This document shows, piece by piece, positions 15,816 to 24,694 of a DNA stretch of 34,055 bases. A program made the translations under genes and the position numbers. How positions within the stretch are numbered: position 1 is the stretch's first letter; every line of letters begins with the position of its first letter. The stretch lies in the NCBI GenBank assembly GCA_052035915.1, contig JBPOHE010000048.1, positions 1-34,055 of the forward strand, given 5' to 3'. This stretch comes from JBPOHE01 sp052035915. Lineage in GTDB: Bacteria; Pseudomonadota; Gammaproteobacteria; Chromatiales; Chromatiaceae. The notes beneath the pieces are model-generated. The model did not search any database. It was not told where the DNA came from and was given only the letters and a program-made list of their open reading frames with translations.

Positions 15816-16565
15816 TCAATTCAAGGGTCTGAACTCCACCCGCCGGTTCACTCCGTCATTGGGATTGGTTCCCGGCAGGGGTTGGTTCTGGCCATAGCCC
15901 CGGGTTTCCAGGCGATCAGCGCCGATGCCATAACGTTGGACCAGATAGGTCTTGACCGAGCCTGCCCTGGCTTCGGAGAGTACCTGATTTTTATCGCTCC
16001 GCCCCGTGGCGTCGGCATGTCCGGCGATGAGCACCCGTGTCTTGCCGGAACTGTCGAGTTGCAGCATCTCGCCGACGCTGTTGATGTAGGGGAGGGTGGA
16101 GGGCAGGAGATCGGAGGAATTGGTGGCGAACTGGATATTGAAGCCCACGGTCGTGCCTTTGCCCGCCGGGGGGGCCACTGGTTGGAGCTGGGCGGGAGGC
16201 GGTGACGACTTCGCTCCAGTAGTCGAGGCCGCGGCGGGATAGACGTCGGCCTTGGCGCTCGTCTGTGTGGCCTCAGCCGCTGGCTTGCGGGCGGTTTCGC
16301 ACTCGGGGCAGGGATTCTGGCCGGCGGCGCCCGTCCCAGGCACCGGCGGGACAGCCGGGCCGGAATAGGTGGGCACCACCGAGATGCCTCGCATCCTCGG
16401 TTTGGGCGGCGCCGGTTGAGATTCGGGAAACATCAGGCTGCGGAGCTGCTCCGCGCTCGGTGGAGCCTCGCGGAACATCACAACCCCTTCCTCGGCAGAG
16501 AGAAGGCCGCTCCAACCTATGGCGAGGCTGATGCCTGTGGCGGTGACAAGACCATGAATACGCAT
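15816..16565 (-). CDS. OmpA-family lipid-free envelope protein with proline-rich linker
   Basis: 249 aa. A signal peptide is at residues 1-24 (MRIHGLVTATGISLAIGWSG..LLSAEE). It is followed by a Pro/Ala-rich linker (~40-140) with one CPEC pair, and a C-terminal OmpA domain (~142-249): VGFNIQFATNSSDLLPS, VLIAGHADATGRSDKNQVLS with the D-A and SxxRAxxVxxYL signature, ending NRRVEFRPLN. Such proteins anchor to the peptidoglycan from the periplasm or outer membrane. The start is set by GGAGG six bases before ATG 16565; the in-frame ATG four codons earlier overlaps that Shine-Dalgarno. It is divergent from the VWA lipoprotein across a 262 bp gap, so shared regulation is possible. Confidence 0.88.
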   Translation of the reverse strand: MRIHGLVTATGISLAIGWSGLLSAEEGVVMFREAPPSAEQLRSLMFPESQPAPPKPRMRGISVVPTYSGPAVPPVPGTGAAGQNPCPECETARKPAAEATQTSAKADVYPAAASTTGAKSSPPPAQLQPVAPPAGKGTTVGFNIQFATNSSDLLPSTLPYINSVGEMLQLDSSGKTRVLIAGHADATGRSDKNQVLSEARAGSVKTYLVQRYGIGADRLETRGYGQNQPLPGTNPNDGVNRRVEFRPLN

Positions 16566-16827
16566 GAGATCCTCCATTAACCGCGAAACTGTCGATACAT
16601 CTCTACTTAAAAACTGTGGGCGGAAAATCCGATTTCCAATTTCTTGGCCCGCCCCTCCCGGGGAGCCAACAGGAATATCAGGGGATAAGATACCATCCCC
16701 GATCGTCCGTCGGGGCAGGTGTCGACCGGCCCCTTGCCGGAAGCGGAAAAAATCTTGTTTTCGTTCACCCCATTCCCCTTCTGTCTGCGTTTCTCAGGAT
16801 GGCACAATGATCAACAGGAGAAACCAC

Positions 16828-18573
16828 ATGCCACATCCATTCAGACTCGGTTTGATAATCGGCGGCCTGCTGGCGCTCGCCGCCTGTGATCAGACCATGC
16901 AGCGACCTCAGGAGGGGGGACCCGGCCGCGGGCCGGCCCTGATCCAGTCCGAGGCGCCGGTCTCCCAGCCGCCGCAACCAGTCGCGCCACCGCTCCTGGC
17001 GCGGCAAGAACTGGATCAAGGCCGTCTGGCGGGTGGACGGCCCCCGGCCTCGGCCCCTGCCACGCGGGACGGGAGCGCCGCCAAGCTCGCGGCTCCATCC
17101 AGCAACCTGATCGCCCTGCGGCCACCCAGCGCCGAGGTCAACCGGGACAAATTCGGCGTCATCGACGACAACCCGGTACACTCGACCCAGGAGCAGCCCA
17201 TCTCCACCTTCAGCATCGATGTCGATCGCGGGGCCTACGCCCTGGTACGACGCTTTCTCCGCCAGGGGCAACTGCCGCCCAAGGATGCGGTGCGGGTGGA
17301 GGAACTCATCAACTATTTCGACTACGCCTATGCGCCACCCAAACAGCGGGAACCGCCCTTCAGTCTGATCACCGAGATCGGACCCACGCCCTGGAACCCG
17401 GGGAGCCACCTGCTCCACATCGGTATCAAAGGCTTCATGGTCCCCAGGGATCAGCGTCCCGCCGCCAATCTGGTGTTTCTCATCGACGTTTCCGGCTCCA
17501 TGAACAGCCCGGACAAACTCCCGCTGCTCAAATCCGCCTTCAAGCTCCTGGTCAACCAACTCGAACCCCGGGACCGGGTCGCCATGGTGGTCTATGCCGG
17601 CGCCTCCGGGGTGGTGTTGGAGCCGACGCCGGGCGACGAGAAAGGGCGTATGGTTGCCGCGCTGGAGCAGCTTTCGGCCGGCGGCTCCACCCATGGTTCG
17701 GCGGGTATCCAACTCGCCTATGCCATGGCGGAACAAGGACGGATTCCCGGCGGCATCAATCGGGTGATCCTGGCCACGGATGGGGATTTCAATGTCGGCA
17801 CCGTCAACCACGAGCAACTCATCGATCTGATCGAGAAGCAGCGCGCCGGCGGCATCGGCCTGACCACCCTGGGCTTCGGCCAAGGCAACTACAATGACCG
17901 CCTGATGGAACAGCTCGCCGACAAGGGCGACGGCCACTATGCCTATATCGACAATCTCCAGGAGGCCAACAAGGTGCTGGTGGAAGAACTCTCCTCGACC
18001 CTGGAGACCATCGCCCGGGACGTGAAGATCCAGATCGAGTTTAACCCGGCGCGGGTGGCCGAGTATCGCCTGATCGGCTATGAGAACCGTCGGCTGGCGC
18101 GGGAGGATTTCAGCAACGACAAGGTCGACGCCGGCGATATCGGCTCGGGTCACAGCGTCACTGCCCTCTACGAGATCAGCCTGCGGGGCGGAGATCGGAC
18201 CAGGCTCGAACCCAGGCGTTATGCCCAGCCCCAAGGGAAGGGAGGCGACAGCCTCGGCGACGAACTCGCCTTTCTGCGTCTACGCTACAAGGCGCCTTCC
18301 GGCGATGCCCCCAGCCGCCTCAGCGAGCGCCCGATCCACTGGAGCGAGGCGCATCGGACCCTGGCCGAGACCAGCGACGACTACCGTTTCGCCGCCGCGG
18401 TGGCGGGATTCGGGCAGTTGTTGCGGGGTGGACGCTATACCGAGGGGTTCAAGTACGAAGACGTCGCCGAACTGGCCCGGGGCGCCAGCCGGCAGGACCC
18501 CTTCGGCTATCGTGGGGAGTTTCTGGGGCTGGTGCAGCTCGCCAAGGGACTGGATCGCCGTCCGGGCGATTGA
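16828..18573 (+). CDS. VWA-domain lipoprotein of the YfbK type (vWF_N - VWA - DUF3520)
   Basis: 581 aa. A lipoprotein signal is seen: LGLIIGGLLALAAC with Cys at about residue 20, so it is probably anchored in the envelope. After a Pro/Ala-rich stretch comes the vWF_N segment (EQPISTFSIDVDRGAYALVR...VEELINYFDY), then a VWA domain with an intact MIDAS motif DVSGSM and later TDGDFNVG, and a C-terminal DUF3520 (YRLIGYENRRLAREDF...DYRFAAAVAGFGQLLR). AGGAGA seven bases before ATG 16828 decides the start; ATG 16807 would put that Shine-Dalgarno inside the gene. Eighteen bp after its stop begins the ECF sigma gene, so they form an operon. Function in the family is not settled; metal-dependent protein binding is inferred. 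Confidence 0.9.
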   Translation: MPHPFRLGLIIGGLLALAACDQTMQRPQEGGPGRGPALIQSEAPVSQPPQPVAPPLLARQELDQGRLAGGRPPASAPATRDGSAAKLAAPSSNLIALRPPSAEVNRDKFGVIDDNPVHSTQEQPISTFSIDVDRGAYALVRRFLRQGQLPPKDAVRVEELINYFDYAYAPPKQREPPFSLITEIGPTPWNPGSHLLHIGIKGFMVPRDQRPAANLVFLIDVSGSMNSPDKLPLLKSAFKLLVNQLEPRDRVAMVVYAGASGVVLEPTPGDEKGRMVAALEQLSAGGSTHGSAGIQLAYAMAEQGRIPGGINRVILATDGDFNVGTVNHEQLIDLIEKQRAGGIGLTTLGFGQGNYNDRLMEQLADKGDGHYAYIDNLQEANKVLVEELSSTLETIARDVKIQIEFNPARVAEYRLIGYENRRLAREDFSNDKVDAGDIGSGHSVTALYEISLRGGDRTRLEPRRYAQPQGKGGDSLGDELAFLRLRYKAPSGDAPSRLSERPIHWSEAHRTLAETSDDYRFAAAVAGFGQLLRGGRYTEGFKYEDVAELARGASRQDPFGYRGEFLGLVQLAKGLDRRPGD

Positions 18574-18591
18574 TCCGCGAGCCAGGGGCCG

Positions 18592-19161
18592 ATGTCCGTT
18601 ACCTTCCTCGGCGCGGAGACCCTCGTCGGCGACGAAGACCTCTATGAGCGTTTTCGTCGCGGCGACAGTCGCGCCTTCGAGACCCTCTACCAGCGATATC
18701 GCCCCCAGCTCTATCGCTATCTCCAGCGCCTGCTCGGCGATGAAGGCGAGGCCCAGGATCTCTATCAGGAGGTCTGGTTGCGGGTCATCCATGCCCGGGA
18801 ACCCTTCCGCGCCGGGCTGTTCCGCCCCTATCTCTATCGCATCGGCCATAACCTGGCGATCGATCGGCGGCGTCGCCGACACCTGCATCTGGTGTCCACC
18901 GATGACGAGTGCCGGGAAGCCGTTGCCGATCCCGGTCCCACCCCGGAGCGCCGGGTGGAGGACGCGGACTGTCGCGAGCGCCTGCTCAAGGGATTGGACA
19001 GCCTGCCCCAGGAACAACGGGAGGCCTTTTTGCTCAAGGAAGAAGGCGGTCTCAGCCTGGAACAGATTGCCCTCATCGCCGCCGTGGGTCGGGAGACCAT
19101 CAAGAGCCGGCTACGTTATGCCATGGCCCGGTTGCGCCAACTCCTGGAGGACTGTCTATGA
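18592..19161 (+). CDS. ECF-type RNA polymerase sigma factor
   Basis: 189 aa, the size of group IV (extracytoplasmic-function) sigma factors, which have only regions 2 and 4. Region 2: AFETLYQRYRPQLYRYLQRL, the DLYQEVWLRV core-binding helix and FRPYLYRIGHNLAIDRRRRR for -10 contacts. Region 4: LPQEQREAFLLKEEGGLSLEQIA and the helix-turn-helix ending VGRETIKSRLRYAMARLRQLL. The ORF overlaps the next gene by ATGA, the usual coupling of sigma and anti-sigma. It is preceded in the operon by the VWA lipoprotein, so the target is probably an envelope response. Confidence 0.93.
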   Translation: MSVTFLGAETLVGDEDLYERFRRGDSRAFETLYQRYRPQLYRYLQRLLGDEGEAQDLYQEVWLRVIHAREPFRAGLFRPYLYRIGHNLAIDRRRRRHLHLVSTDDECREAVADPGPTPERRVEDADCRERLLKGLDSLPQEQREAFLLKEEGGLSLEQIALIAAVGRETIKSRLRYAMARLRQLLEDCL

Positions 19162-19820
19162 AGGCCGCCCCATCGGATCCGCCGGACGATTCGCCCCAGG
19201 ACCCCGGCCTCAGCCGGCTCTACCAGAGTACCAGCCGGGACGAACCCCCGGACTGGATCGACCGGCGCCTGCTGGCGGAGGCCAGCCACGTGGCGGCGAG
19301 TTCCAGACACCGGCGCTGGGTACTGCCGATAGCCACCGCGGCCCTGGTATTGCTGGGTCTCAGCCTGAGTTACCAGGTGTTTCGGGAGACGGCGCCGCCT
19401 GCGGTCATCCGAACGGAAAGCGATGGGGATCTGGCCCGGTCCCCGGCCATGTCGGCCCCTGCTCCAGCCCCTCTAGCCGACACCGCCTCCCAGCTCGCTG
19501 TCCCGCCAGCGGCGCCCAGACTGCCGGCGGAAGCGGCGAAGACCCGGGCGGCCGTGCCGAAACTACAGGAAATGGGGCGGGAACAGGGGGTGGTCGCTAT
19601 CCCCGAGTCGGCGGAGGTCCCAGCGTCCCTGGCCGGACGCGCCGCCAAGTGGCCGAGCCGGGAGGATCTCCTGACCCAGATCCGCGCCGCCATCCGGAAC
19701 GGGGAGACGGCCAAGGCGCATGCCTTGATCGAGCAACTCCTACTCGCCCAGCCTCGGCAACCGCTCCCCGAAGACCTGCAAGGCTGGCGCCGGCAACCAG
19801 GTGGCGACTCGCCCAGATAA
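19158..19820 (+). CDS. Putative single-pass membrane anti-sigma factor
   Basis: 220 aa. A hydrophilic N-terminus (~1-52) precedes one transmembrane segment (WVLPIATAALVLLGLSLSYQVF, ~53-74) and a Pro/Ala-rich outer part ending in a helical segment (LLTQIRAAIRNGETAKAHALIEQLL). The topology and the ATGA overlap with the ECF sigma gene argue for an anti-sigma role. The HxxxCxxC zinc motif of the ZAS anti-sigma class is absent, so the sigma contact would be of another type. No family match is recognised; the function is inferred from position and topology. Confidence 0.6.
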   Translation: MKAAPSDPPDDSPQDPGLSRLYQSTSRDEPPDWIDRRLLAEASHVAASSRHRRWVLPIATAALVLLGLSLSYQVFRETAPPAVIRTESDGDLARSPAMSAPAPAPLADTASQLAVPPAAPRLPAEAAKTRAAVPKLQEMGREQGVVAIPESAEVPASLAGRAAKWPSREDLLTQIRAAIRNGETAKAHALIEQLLLAQPRQPLPEDLQGWRRQPGGDSPR

Positions 19821-19921
19821 TAAGGGTTCTTTGGTTATCCATTGCGCCCGATCAACCCCGGCTCGATATCGGCTGGCTACAATGCCTTTGAAAACACCCA
19901 AAACATCAGGGGTAAACCAGC

Positions 19922-20308
19922 ATGTTACACATCCACCCGGAAATGGTCTGCTTCATTATCGCCAAGGCCTACGAGTTCCAGAGCAAGGAAGAGGTGGTGA
20001 TCCCCGAAGTGCCGAATAGTCCGAGCGACGACTGGGCCTTGCAGGTCCTGGCCGATCATGTCGATGACATGACCTTCCAGGAGGTCAAAACCATGATCGA
20101 CGACCTCAGCCTGGAGCAACAGGCCGAACTCGTGGCGCTGATGTGGCTGGGAAGGGGCGATTATGATCTGGATGAGTGGGATGAGACGGTGGAATCGGCC
20201 CGGGAAGAGATGACGGATCGCACCGCCGAATATCTGCTGGCCCACCCCTTTGTCGCCGAACACCTGGAAGAAGGGCTGCTGCATCATGGGTACGATTGCG
20301 AGCGTTAG
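19922..20308 (+). CDS. DUF3775 domain-containing protein
   Basis: 128 aa, acidic and soluble. MLHIHPEMVCFIIAKAYEFQ, then DDWALQVLADHVDDMT and LSLEQQAELVALMWLGRGDY are the pattern I associate with DUF3775, a family of unknown function in proteobacteria. The C-terminus HHGYDCER is also typical. A TACAAT at 19878-19883 could be its -10 box. The following gene starts 26 bp downstream, so the two are likely co-transcribed. Confidence 0.8.
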   Translation: MLHIHPEMVCFIIAKAYEFQSKEEVVIPEVPNSPSDDWALQVLADHVDDMTFQEVKTMIDDLSLEQQAELVALMWLGRGDYDLDEWDETVESAREEMTDRTAEYLLAHPFVAEHLEEGLLHHGYDCER

Positions 20309-20334
20309 GAGCTCGGAGTTGGCCGATCGCCGCC

Positions 20335-21321
20335 ATGTTTGATCTCCCCTGTCGCCGTTACGCCCGGCGCATGTTGAATCCCTTCCACGGCATCGCCAGC
20401 CTGGTCGAAACCGCCCGTGCGGATGCGGTGAGTCGCGACGGTCTCAACTGGACCCTCTATATCCAGGGCGAACGCAGCTTGGAACGCGGCGATGACGGTA
20501 TCAGTCGAGCGGTGCAGACGCCGGACATCAAATACGGTACCTGGAGCCCGAAACAGGGCCTGATCCGCGCGCCGGTGAGATCCATGGCCGACTATGCCCA
20601 GGTCGAGCAGGAGGGGGCCGAGTTGCTGCGGGCCATCGAAGCCTCTCTAACCGGGCTGCCCTTTCCCCTCGCCGACGGCTACGAACTCTGGCTGCTGGAC
20701 GGCGAGACCGACCTTCCCCTCGCCCTTATCGACAGCGCCTGCCCACTGGAGGAACTGAGTCGGGACCGGGAGCCCCGCTGGAATCCGGGCCTCCAGGCCC
20801 GCCAGTCTTTCGGCTCGCCGAGTCTGGCTCAACACACTGGAGTTGCCCCGGGGAAGGCCCATGCCGAAGTCTTGGCCAGAGTGGTGGCGGATGCCTCCGG
20901 ACCCAGACCCCGGGCGCAATGGTTTGAACGTGGGGGCGATGGGAGCGGCGTCGGACTCGAGGGAATCGCCCTGCCTCCCCATCTTCGCGGACGCCGACTC
21001 AACCCGGGTTGTTTTCCCGAGCTGCTGTTGGCGGAGGACTGGTCGAGCCCCTGGATCAAGGCCCTGGTCGCGGACTTCCTCGCCTGGCAATCGCCCTGGC
21101 TGCTGTTACTGCAACATCTGGAGCCCGCGACCCGCACCCGGCTCGAGGGCCTGGCCGCCGGTCGCGCCCAGGAGATCGCCCGCCAATACCGCCTCTATCC
21201 CGAGGTGGTCAACCCCAAAGGACTCACCGCCGCCCTGGTGGAAGTCAGGTTGCGGGCCGCTTCGGCGACCGAAAGCCCGCGACTGGAAGAAGAACTCTCT
21301 CCCTTCTATCTCGAAACCTAG
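20335..21321 (+). CDS. Conserved-looking protein of unknown function
   Basis: 328 aa from ATG 20335, or 316 aa from ATG 20371 (MLNPFHGIASLVETARAD, the more natural-looking start). No signal peptide or membrane segment is seen. It is rich in Trp, Glu and Arg, with readable blocks such as WTLYIQGERSLERG, TPDIKYGTWSPKQG, LADGYELWLLD and LPPHLRGRRLNPGCFPELLL. I do not recognise a domain. It follows the DUF3775 gene closely on the same strand, and its codon use looks native. It converges with the Crp-type regulator across 29 bp. Confidence 0.7.
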   Translation: MFDLPCRRYARRMLNPFHGIASLVETARADAVSRDGLNWTLYIQGERSLERGDDGISRAVQTPDIKYGTWSPKQGLIRAPVRSMADYAQVEQEGAELLRAIEASLTGLPFPLADGYELWLLDGETDLPLALIDSACPLEELSRDREPRWNPGLQARQSFGSPSLAQHTGVAPGKAHAEVLARVVADASGPRPRAQWFERGGDGSGVGLEGIALPPHLRGRRLNPGCFPELLLAEDWSSPWIKALVADFLAWQSPWLLLLQHLEPATRTRLEGLAAGRAQEIARQYRLYPEVVNPKGLTAALVEVRLRAASATESPRLEEELSPFYLET

Positions 21322-21350
21322 CCGGTCAGCCGGGTAACCCTCGCTGGCCC

Positions 21351-22010
21351 TTACCAGCGTGCCGGCAGTCGCTCCTTCAACAGGATGCGGCGATCCTCCA
21401 CGTCGATATAGCCACCCAGTTTCAGGTCCTTGAGGATCTTGGTCACCATCTCCCGGGAGGCTCCGACCATGTTGGCGATATCCTGATGGGTGAGGCGATC
21501 GGTGACGCGGATACCTTCGTGCTCATGGGATTGGCTGAGGAGTACCTGAGCGACACGACCATAGACATCGAGCAGCGCCAGACTGGAGACGATCTTACCG
21601 AGGGAGCGCACCCGACGCGCCAACTGGGCCATGAGGTTGTCACCCATCTTCGGATTGCGTTGCAGACATTCACGAAAATCCGCCCGTTGGATGATCACCA
21701 ACTCCGTGGCTTCGGTTGCCATGACCGAGGCCATGCGGGGCGCGGCGTCGAGCAGGGCGAGTTCGCCGAAATAGTCTCCCGGCCCAATGAAGTTGAGGAT
21801 GACCTCCTTGCCCTCATCCTCGCTCATGTAGACCTTGAGCTTTCCCGAAGCCACCAGGTACAGGGAATGGGATTCGTCCCCCTGGACGATGATGACCGCC
21901 CCCCGGGGGAAAGTCCGCCGCTTGGCGACCGCCGCGAGGCTGGTGAGCTGGTCCGGCGACAGACCATCGAACAATTCCACTTTGTGCAACAGATCGAGCA
22001 AAGACTCCAC
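21351..22010 (-). CDS. Crp/Fnr-family transcriptional regulator
   Basis: 219 aa. N-terminal cyclic-nucleotide-binding jelly roll: FPRGAVIIVQGDESHSLYLV, then GPGDYFGELALLDAAPRMAS. The FGE-ALL block is present, but the base-consensus RS/RT that grips cAMP phosphate reads RMA. The C-terminal HTH_Crp domain contains LTHQDIANMVGASREMVTKI. The cysteine cluster of FNR is absent, so it is not an oxygen-sensing Fe-S regulator; it may respond to another nucleotide or to none. Translation probably starts at GTG 22010 with GAGGAAA upstream. The target genes are unknown. Confidence 0.9.
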   Translation of the reverse strand: MESLLDLLHKVELFDGLSPDQLTSLAAVAKRRTFPRGAVIIVQGDESHSLYLVASGKLKVYMSEDEGKEVILNFIGPGDYFGELALLDAAPRMASVMATEATELVIIQRADFRECLQRNPKMGDNLMAQLARRVRSLGKIVSSLALLDVYGRVAQVLLSQSHEHEGIRVTDRLTHQDIANMVGASREMVTKILKDLKLGGYIDVEDRRILLKERLPARW

Positions 22011-22135
22011 CTTTTCTTTTTCCTCAGACGGGTGATCCGAATACCCTATATTTCACCAGATTTGTGATCCAGTGAGCAGTATCGGCGTCACACCAGCTCC
22101 TGCTTCGGTGCGGCGGGCGCCGAAGGCCTGAGGAG

Positions 22136-22273
22136 CTGTTTGGAAAGTCTCGTGGCAACTTCCGAGTTCGTAGGGCGGCAACCCCTTGCCGCCATTTGAT
22201 GTTGATCAGGGAGTGTCGGCAAAGGATTGCCGACCTACTGCTGCTGTTTGGAAATTCTCGCGCAACTTCCGAG
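22136..22273. repeat. REP-like inverted pair enclosed by direct repeats
   Basis: Two near-identical direct repeats (22136-22166 and 22244-22273; both run CTGTTTGGAAA.TCTCG to CAACTTCCGAG) enclose two facing hairpin units: GTAGGGCGGCAACCCCTTGC.. (22170-22193) and its inverse counterpart ending GGATTGCCGACCTAC (22215-22238). Each unit can itself fold (GGCGGCAA/TTGCCGCC; GTCGGCAA/TTGCCGAC). This is the arrangement of REP doublets. It lies upstream of the Crp-type regulator and beside the palindromic repeat at 22277. Confidence 0.65.
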
Positions 22274-22276
22274 CCT

Positions 22277-22392
22277 CGGGGCCATGTCTATTTCTGTGGT
22301 TATTGTTCTTTTTTATGGAACAATATAGGTTTTATTTCTTTATTTGTTGTGTATAAGAGAACAAAAACCCGGCCTTTCCGCTCGATGCCCGG
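22277..22392. repeat. Compound palindromic repeat, copy C (diverged)
   Basis: It has the same length and order as the copies at 7204 and 28223: left end CGGGGCC, GTGGTTATTGTTCTT, GGAACAATA, then AAGAGAACAAAAACCCGGCC and right end GATGCCCGG. The central stem is degraded and AT-rich. Read on the minus strand, the right arm contains CCCGG ... CCGGGTTTTTG directly after the stop of the CPXCG protein gene, so here it can serve as an intrinsic terminator. Confidence 0.6.
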
Positions 22393-22417
22393 GAGCCGAG
22401 GGTTTCCAAAGGGTTTC

Positions 22418-22609
22418 TTAGTCGTTTTCCCGTCTGGCCTCGACCAGGGGAAAGCCTTCCTCGTCCAGCTCCAGACGGATCAGGATCGGCTGGCAACAGA
22501 GGCGACAGTCTTCCAGGTACTCGCAGGCACCCAGGCTGTTGTCGACCAGGGTGGTGTTTTCGGCGCCGCAATAGGGACAGAGAAAGTCGATGGCTTCCAG
22601 TGGGTTCAT
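22418..22609 (-). CDS. CPXCG-motif cysteine-rich zinc-ribbon protein
   Basis: 63 aa from ATG 22609 (MNPLEAIDFLCPYCG). A TTG at 22627 would add six residues. The paired CPYCG and CRLCCQP knuckles are the hallmarks of the CPXCG small-protein family, which probably binds one Zn. VDNSLGACEYLEDCRLC and ILIRLELDEEGFP complete the family pattern. The function of the family is unknown. Downstream is the palindromic repeat at 22277-22392. Confidence 0.85.
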   Translation of the reverse strand: MNPLEAIDFLCPYCGAENTTLVDNSLGACEYLEDCRLCCQPILIRLELDEEGFPLVEARREND

Positions 22610-22872
22610 GGCCGGCTCAGGTTTCAACTCGTTTCATGGTCTGCCTGATTGTAGCGCCATTCCAACTTGGTGCCAGGATGCAACAGGGATCTGGGTTTCA
22701 AGCCTCTCACTCTCCTCGTCCGGCCAATGGTAAAATGACGTTCCGATAGGCTACCCAAAGCCGCCTTTTCCCAGTATCTTTAATGGTCTTATCCCAATTG
22801 GCCGCGGCCTGCCGGGCTGGAAGCCGCCGGGGTGGCGGATCACCCGAGCCTCTACCTCCATGGCGATCGAAG

Positions 22873-24687
22873 ATGTCACGAGTCAAAGAAGCAACAACCA
22901 TGCTCTCGCGCAACAGCTTGTATCCGTCCGGCCTGCCGAGCCTCTCCGACGCCGGGTCGGCAGCCGTTTTGCCGGGGGCGGGGACAGCGACTACCCGATC
23001 CCATCGTCCCCGCTTTGGCCCGGGGTTCCTGTGCCTCCTGGTTGCCCTGCTCGCTTCCCTTGCGGCCCTTCCCACCTGGGCCGATCAAACCACCGAAACC
23101 AAGGGAATCATCCAGTCGTATATGGAAGAACTGGGTTTCAACCAGCGCTTGACCCTGGGCACGACCAAGATTGCGGCGGTGACCTACCTGCCCGAGTTTT
23201 ATCAGCGGCTGGATTACGAGCCGGCCTGGAAGGATGAGCGCAACATTCGGGATCTGTTCACCTTGATCGACCGGGCCGAGGAACATGGCTTGAAACCCGA
23301 AGACTACCGGCGTTCCGGCCTGCGGGATCTCTATCAGGCGCTCGGCCCTCAGCCCAGCCCCGAAGCCCTGGCGCGACTCGATATCCAGCTCACCGACGCC
23401 CTGATCAAGCTGAGCTGCCATCTCGCCTTCGGCAAGGTGGATCCGGGGCGGCTCATGCCGCATTGGAACTTTCCCCGCAACTTCAGCGATGCCGAGCCCA
23501 TGATCATGATGCTCCAGGCCCTGAAGGATCGCACCCTGCCCCAGTTCATCGCCGGATTCACCCCGAACCTGGAGCTCTACCGTGAACTGCAAAAAAGCTT
23601 GGCCGAGCATCGCCGCATCGAACGCGCCGGCGGCTGGCCCAAGATTCCGGATGGCCCCAAGCTGACGCTGGGTTCCCAGGATCCCCGGGTGAAACCCCTG
23701 CGTGAGCGTCTGGTCATCTCCGGCGATATGGCTCCGACCAAGGGCGGCGAACCCCAGAAATTCGATGCCAAGGTCGAGGCGGGAGTCAAAAGCTTCCAGC
23801 ATCGCCACGGGCTGGAAACCGACGCCGGCGTCGGGGCCAAGACCCTGGCCGCCCTGACCGTGCCGGTACAACAACGGATCGATCAGATCCGGGTCAATCT
23901 GGAACGGATACGCTGGGTGGCGCGGGATCTGCCAGCCGACTTCGTGTTGGTCGACATCTCCGGTTTCCATGTCTATCTCTACCGCGACAATCAGATTATC
24001 TGGGATGCCCGCGCCCAGGTCGGGACCCCCTTCCGGCAGACCCCCACGTTGCGGGCGAATATGTCCGTGGTCGAATTCAATCCCACCTGGACGGTCCCGC
24101 CCACGGTCCTCAAGGAAGACTATCTCCCCAAGCTCCGGCAGAATCCCAACTTTCTCCGCGAAAAGGGGCTCAGCCTGCTGGGTCGGGATGGTCATGCCCT
24201 CTCTCCGGACGGCGTCGACTGGTCCGGTGTATCCGCCAGCAGGTTCCCCTACATCCTGCGACAGGACCCCGGCCCCCGGAATGCCCTCGGCCGGGTGAAG
24301 TTCCTCTTTCCCAATCCCTATTCGGTCTATCTCCACGATACCCCCAACCGCCACCTGTTTTCCAAGACCGAGCGGGCCTTCAGTTCCGGTTGCATCCGCA
24401 TCGACAAACCCTTGCAGCTCGCGGAACTGCTGCTTGACGATCCCAAGCGCTGGGGGCCGGAACGCATTCAACAGGTCCTGGGTGCCCAGACCACCAAATC
24501 GGTGAGCCTGACCAAACCCATCCCGGTGTTGGTGCTTTACTGGACCGCTCAGGTGGATAGCAAGGGCCAGATCGTCTTTCGCAACGATATGTATGGTCGC
24601 GACCAGCCCCTGCTGGCCGCCCTGGATGGGAACGCCACCTCGGCCACGAGCCCGTCCAAGCACAGCCTGGCTTGGCAGGCCCACTGA
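22873..24687 (+). CDS. L,D-transpeptidase of the YcbB/LdtD type
   Basis: Periplasmic cross-linking enzyme that would form 3-3 links between meso-DAP residues of peptidoglycan. About 604 aa. A hydrophobic segment FLCLLVALLASLAALPTWA (~57-75 of this start) precedes the catalytic part. A scaffold region with LPEFYQRLDYEPAWKDERN follows, then a peptidoglycan-binding domain (VKSFQHRHGLETDAGVGAKT), then a YkuD domain (VLVDISGFHVYLYRD, FNPTWTVPPT, and the active-site block ending FSSGCIRIDKP with the nucleophilic Cys). The order and length match YcbB. Three in-frame starts are possible (22783, 22873, 22900); none has an ideal Shine-Dalgarno, and the leader before the hydrophobic segment is long with any of them. 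Confidence 0.92.
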   Translation: MSRVKEATTMLSRNSLYPSGLPSLSDAGSAAVLPGAGTATTRSHRPRFGPGFLCLLVALLASLAALPTWADQTTETKGIIQSYMEELGFNQRLTLGTTKIAAVTYLPEFYQRLDYEPAWKDERNIRDLFTLIDRAEEHGLKPEDYRRSGLRDLYQALGPQPSPEALARLDIQLTDALIKLSCHLAFGKVDPGRLMPHWNFPRNFSDAEPMIMMLQALKDRTLPQFIAGFTPNLELYRELQKSLAEHRRIERAGGWPKIPDGPKLTLGSQDPRVKPLRERLVISGDMAPTKGGEPQKFDAKVEAGVKSFQHRHGLETDAGVGAKTLAALTVPVQQRIDQIRVNLERIRWVARDLPADFVLVDISGFHVYLYRDNQIIWDARAQVGTPFRQTPTLRANMSVVEFNPTWTVPPTVLKEDYLPKLRQNPNFLREKGLSLLGRDGHALSPDGVDWSGVSASRFPYILRQDPGPRNALGRVKFLFPNPYSVYLHDTPNRHLFSKTERAFSSGCIRIDKPLQLAELLLDDPKRWGPERIQQVLGAQTTKSVSLTKPIPVLVLYWTAQVDSKGQIVFRNDMYGRDQPLLAALDGNATSATSPSKHSLAWQAH

Positions 24688-24694
24688 ACCCAGA

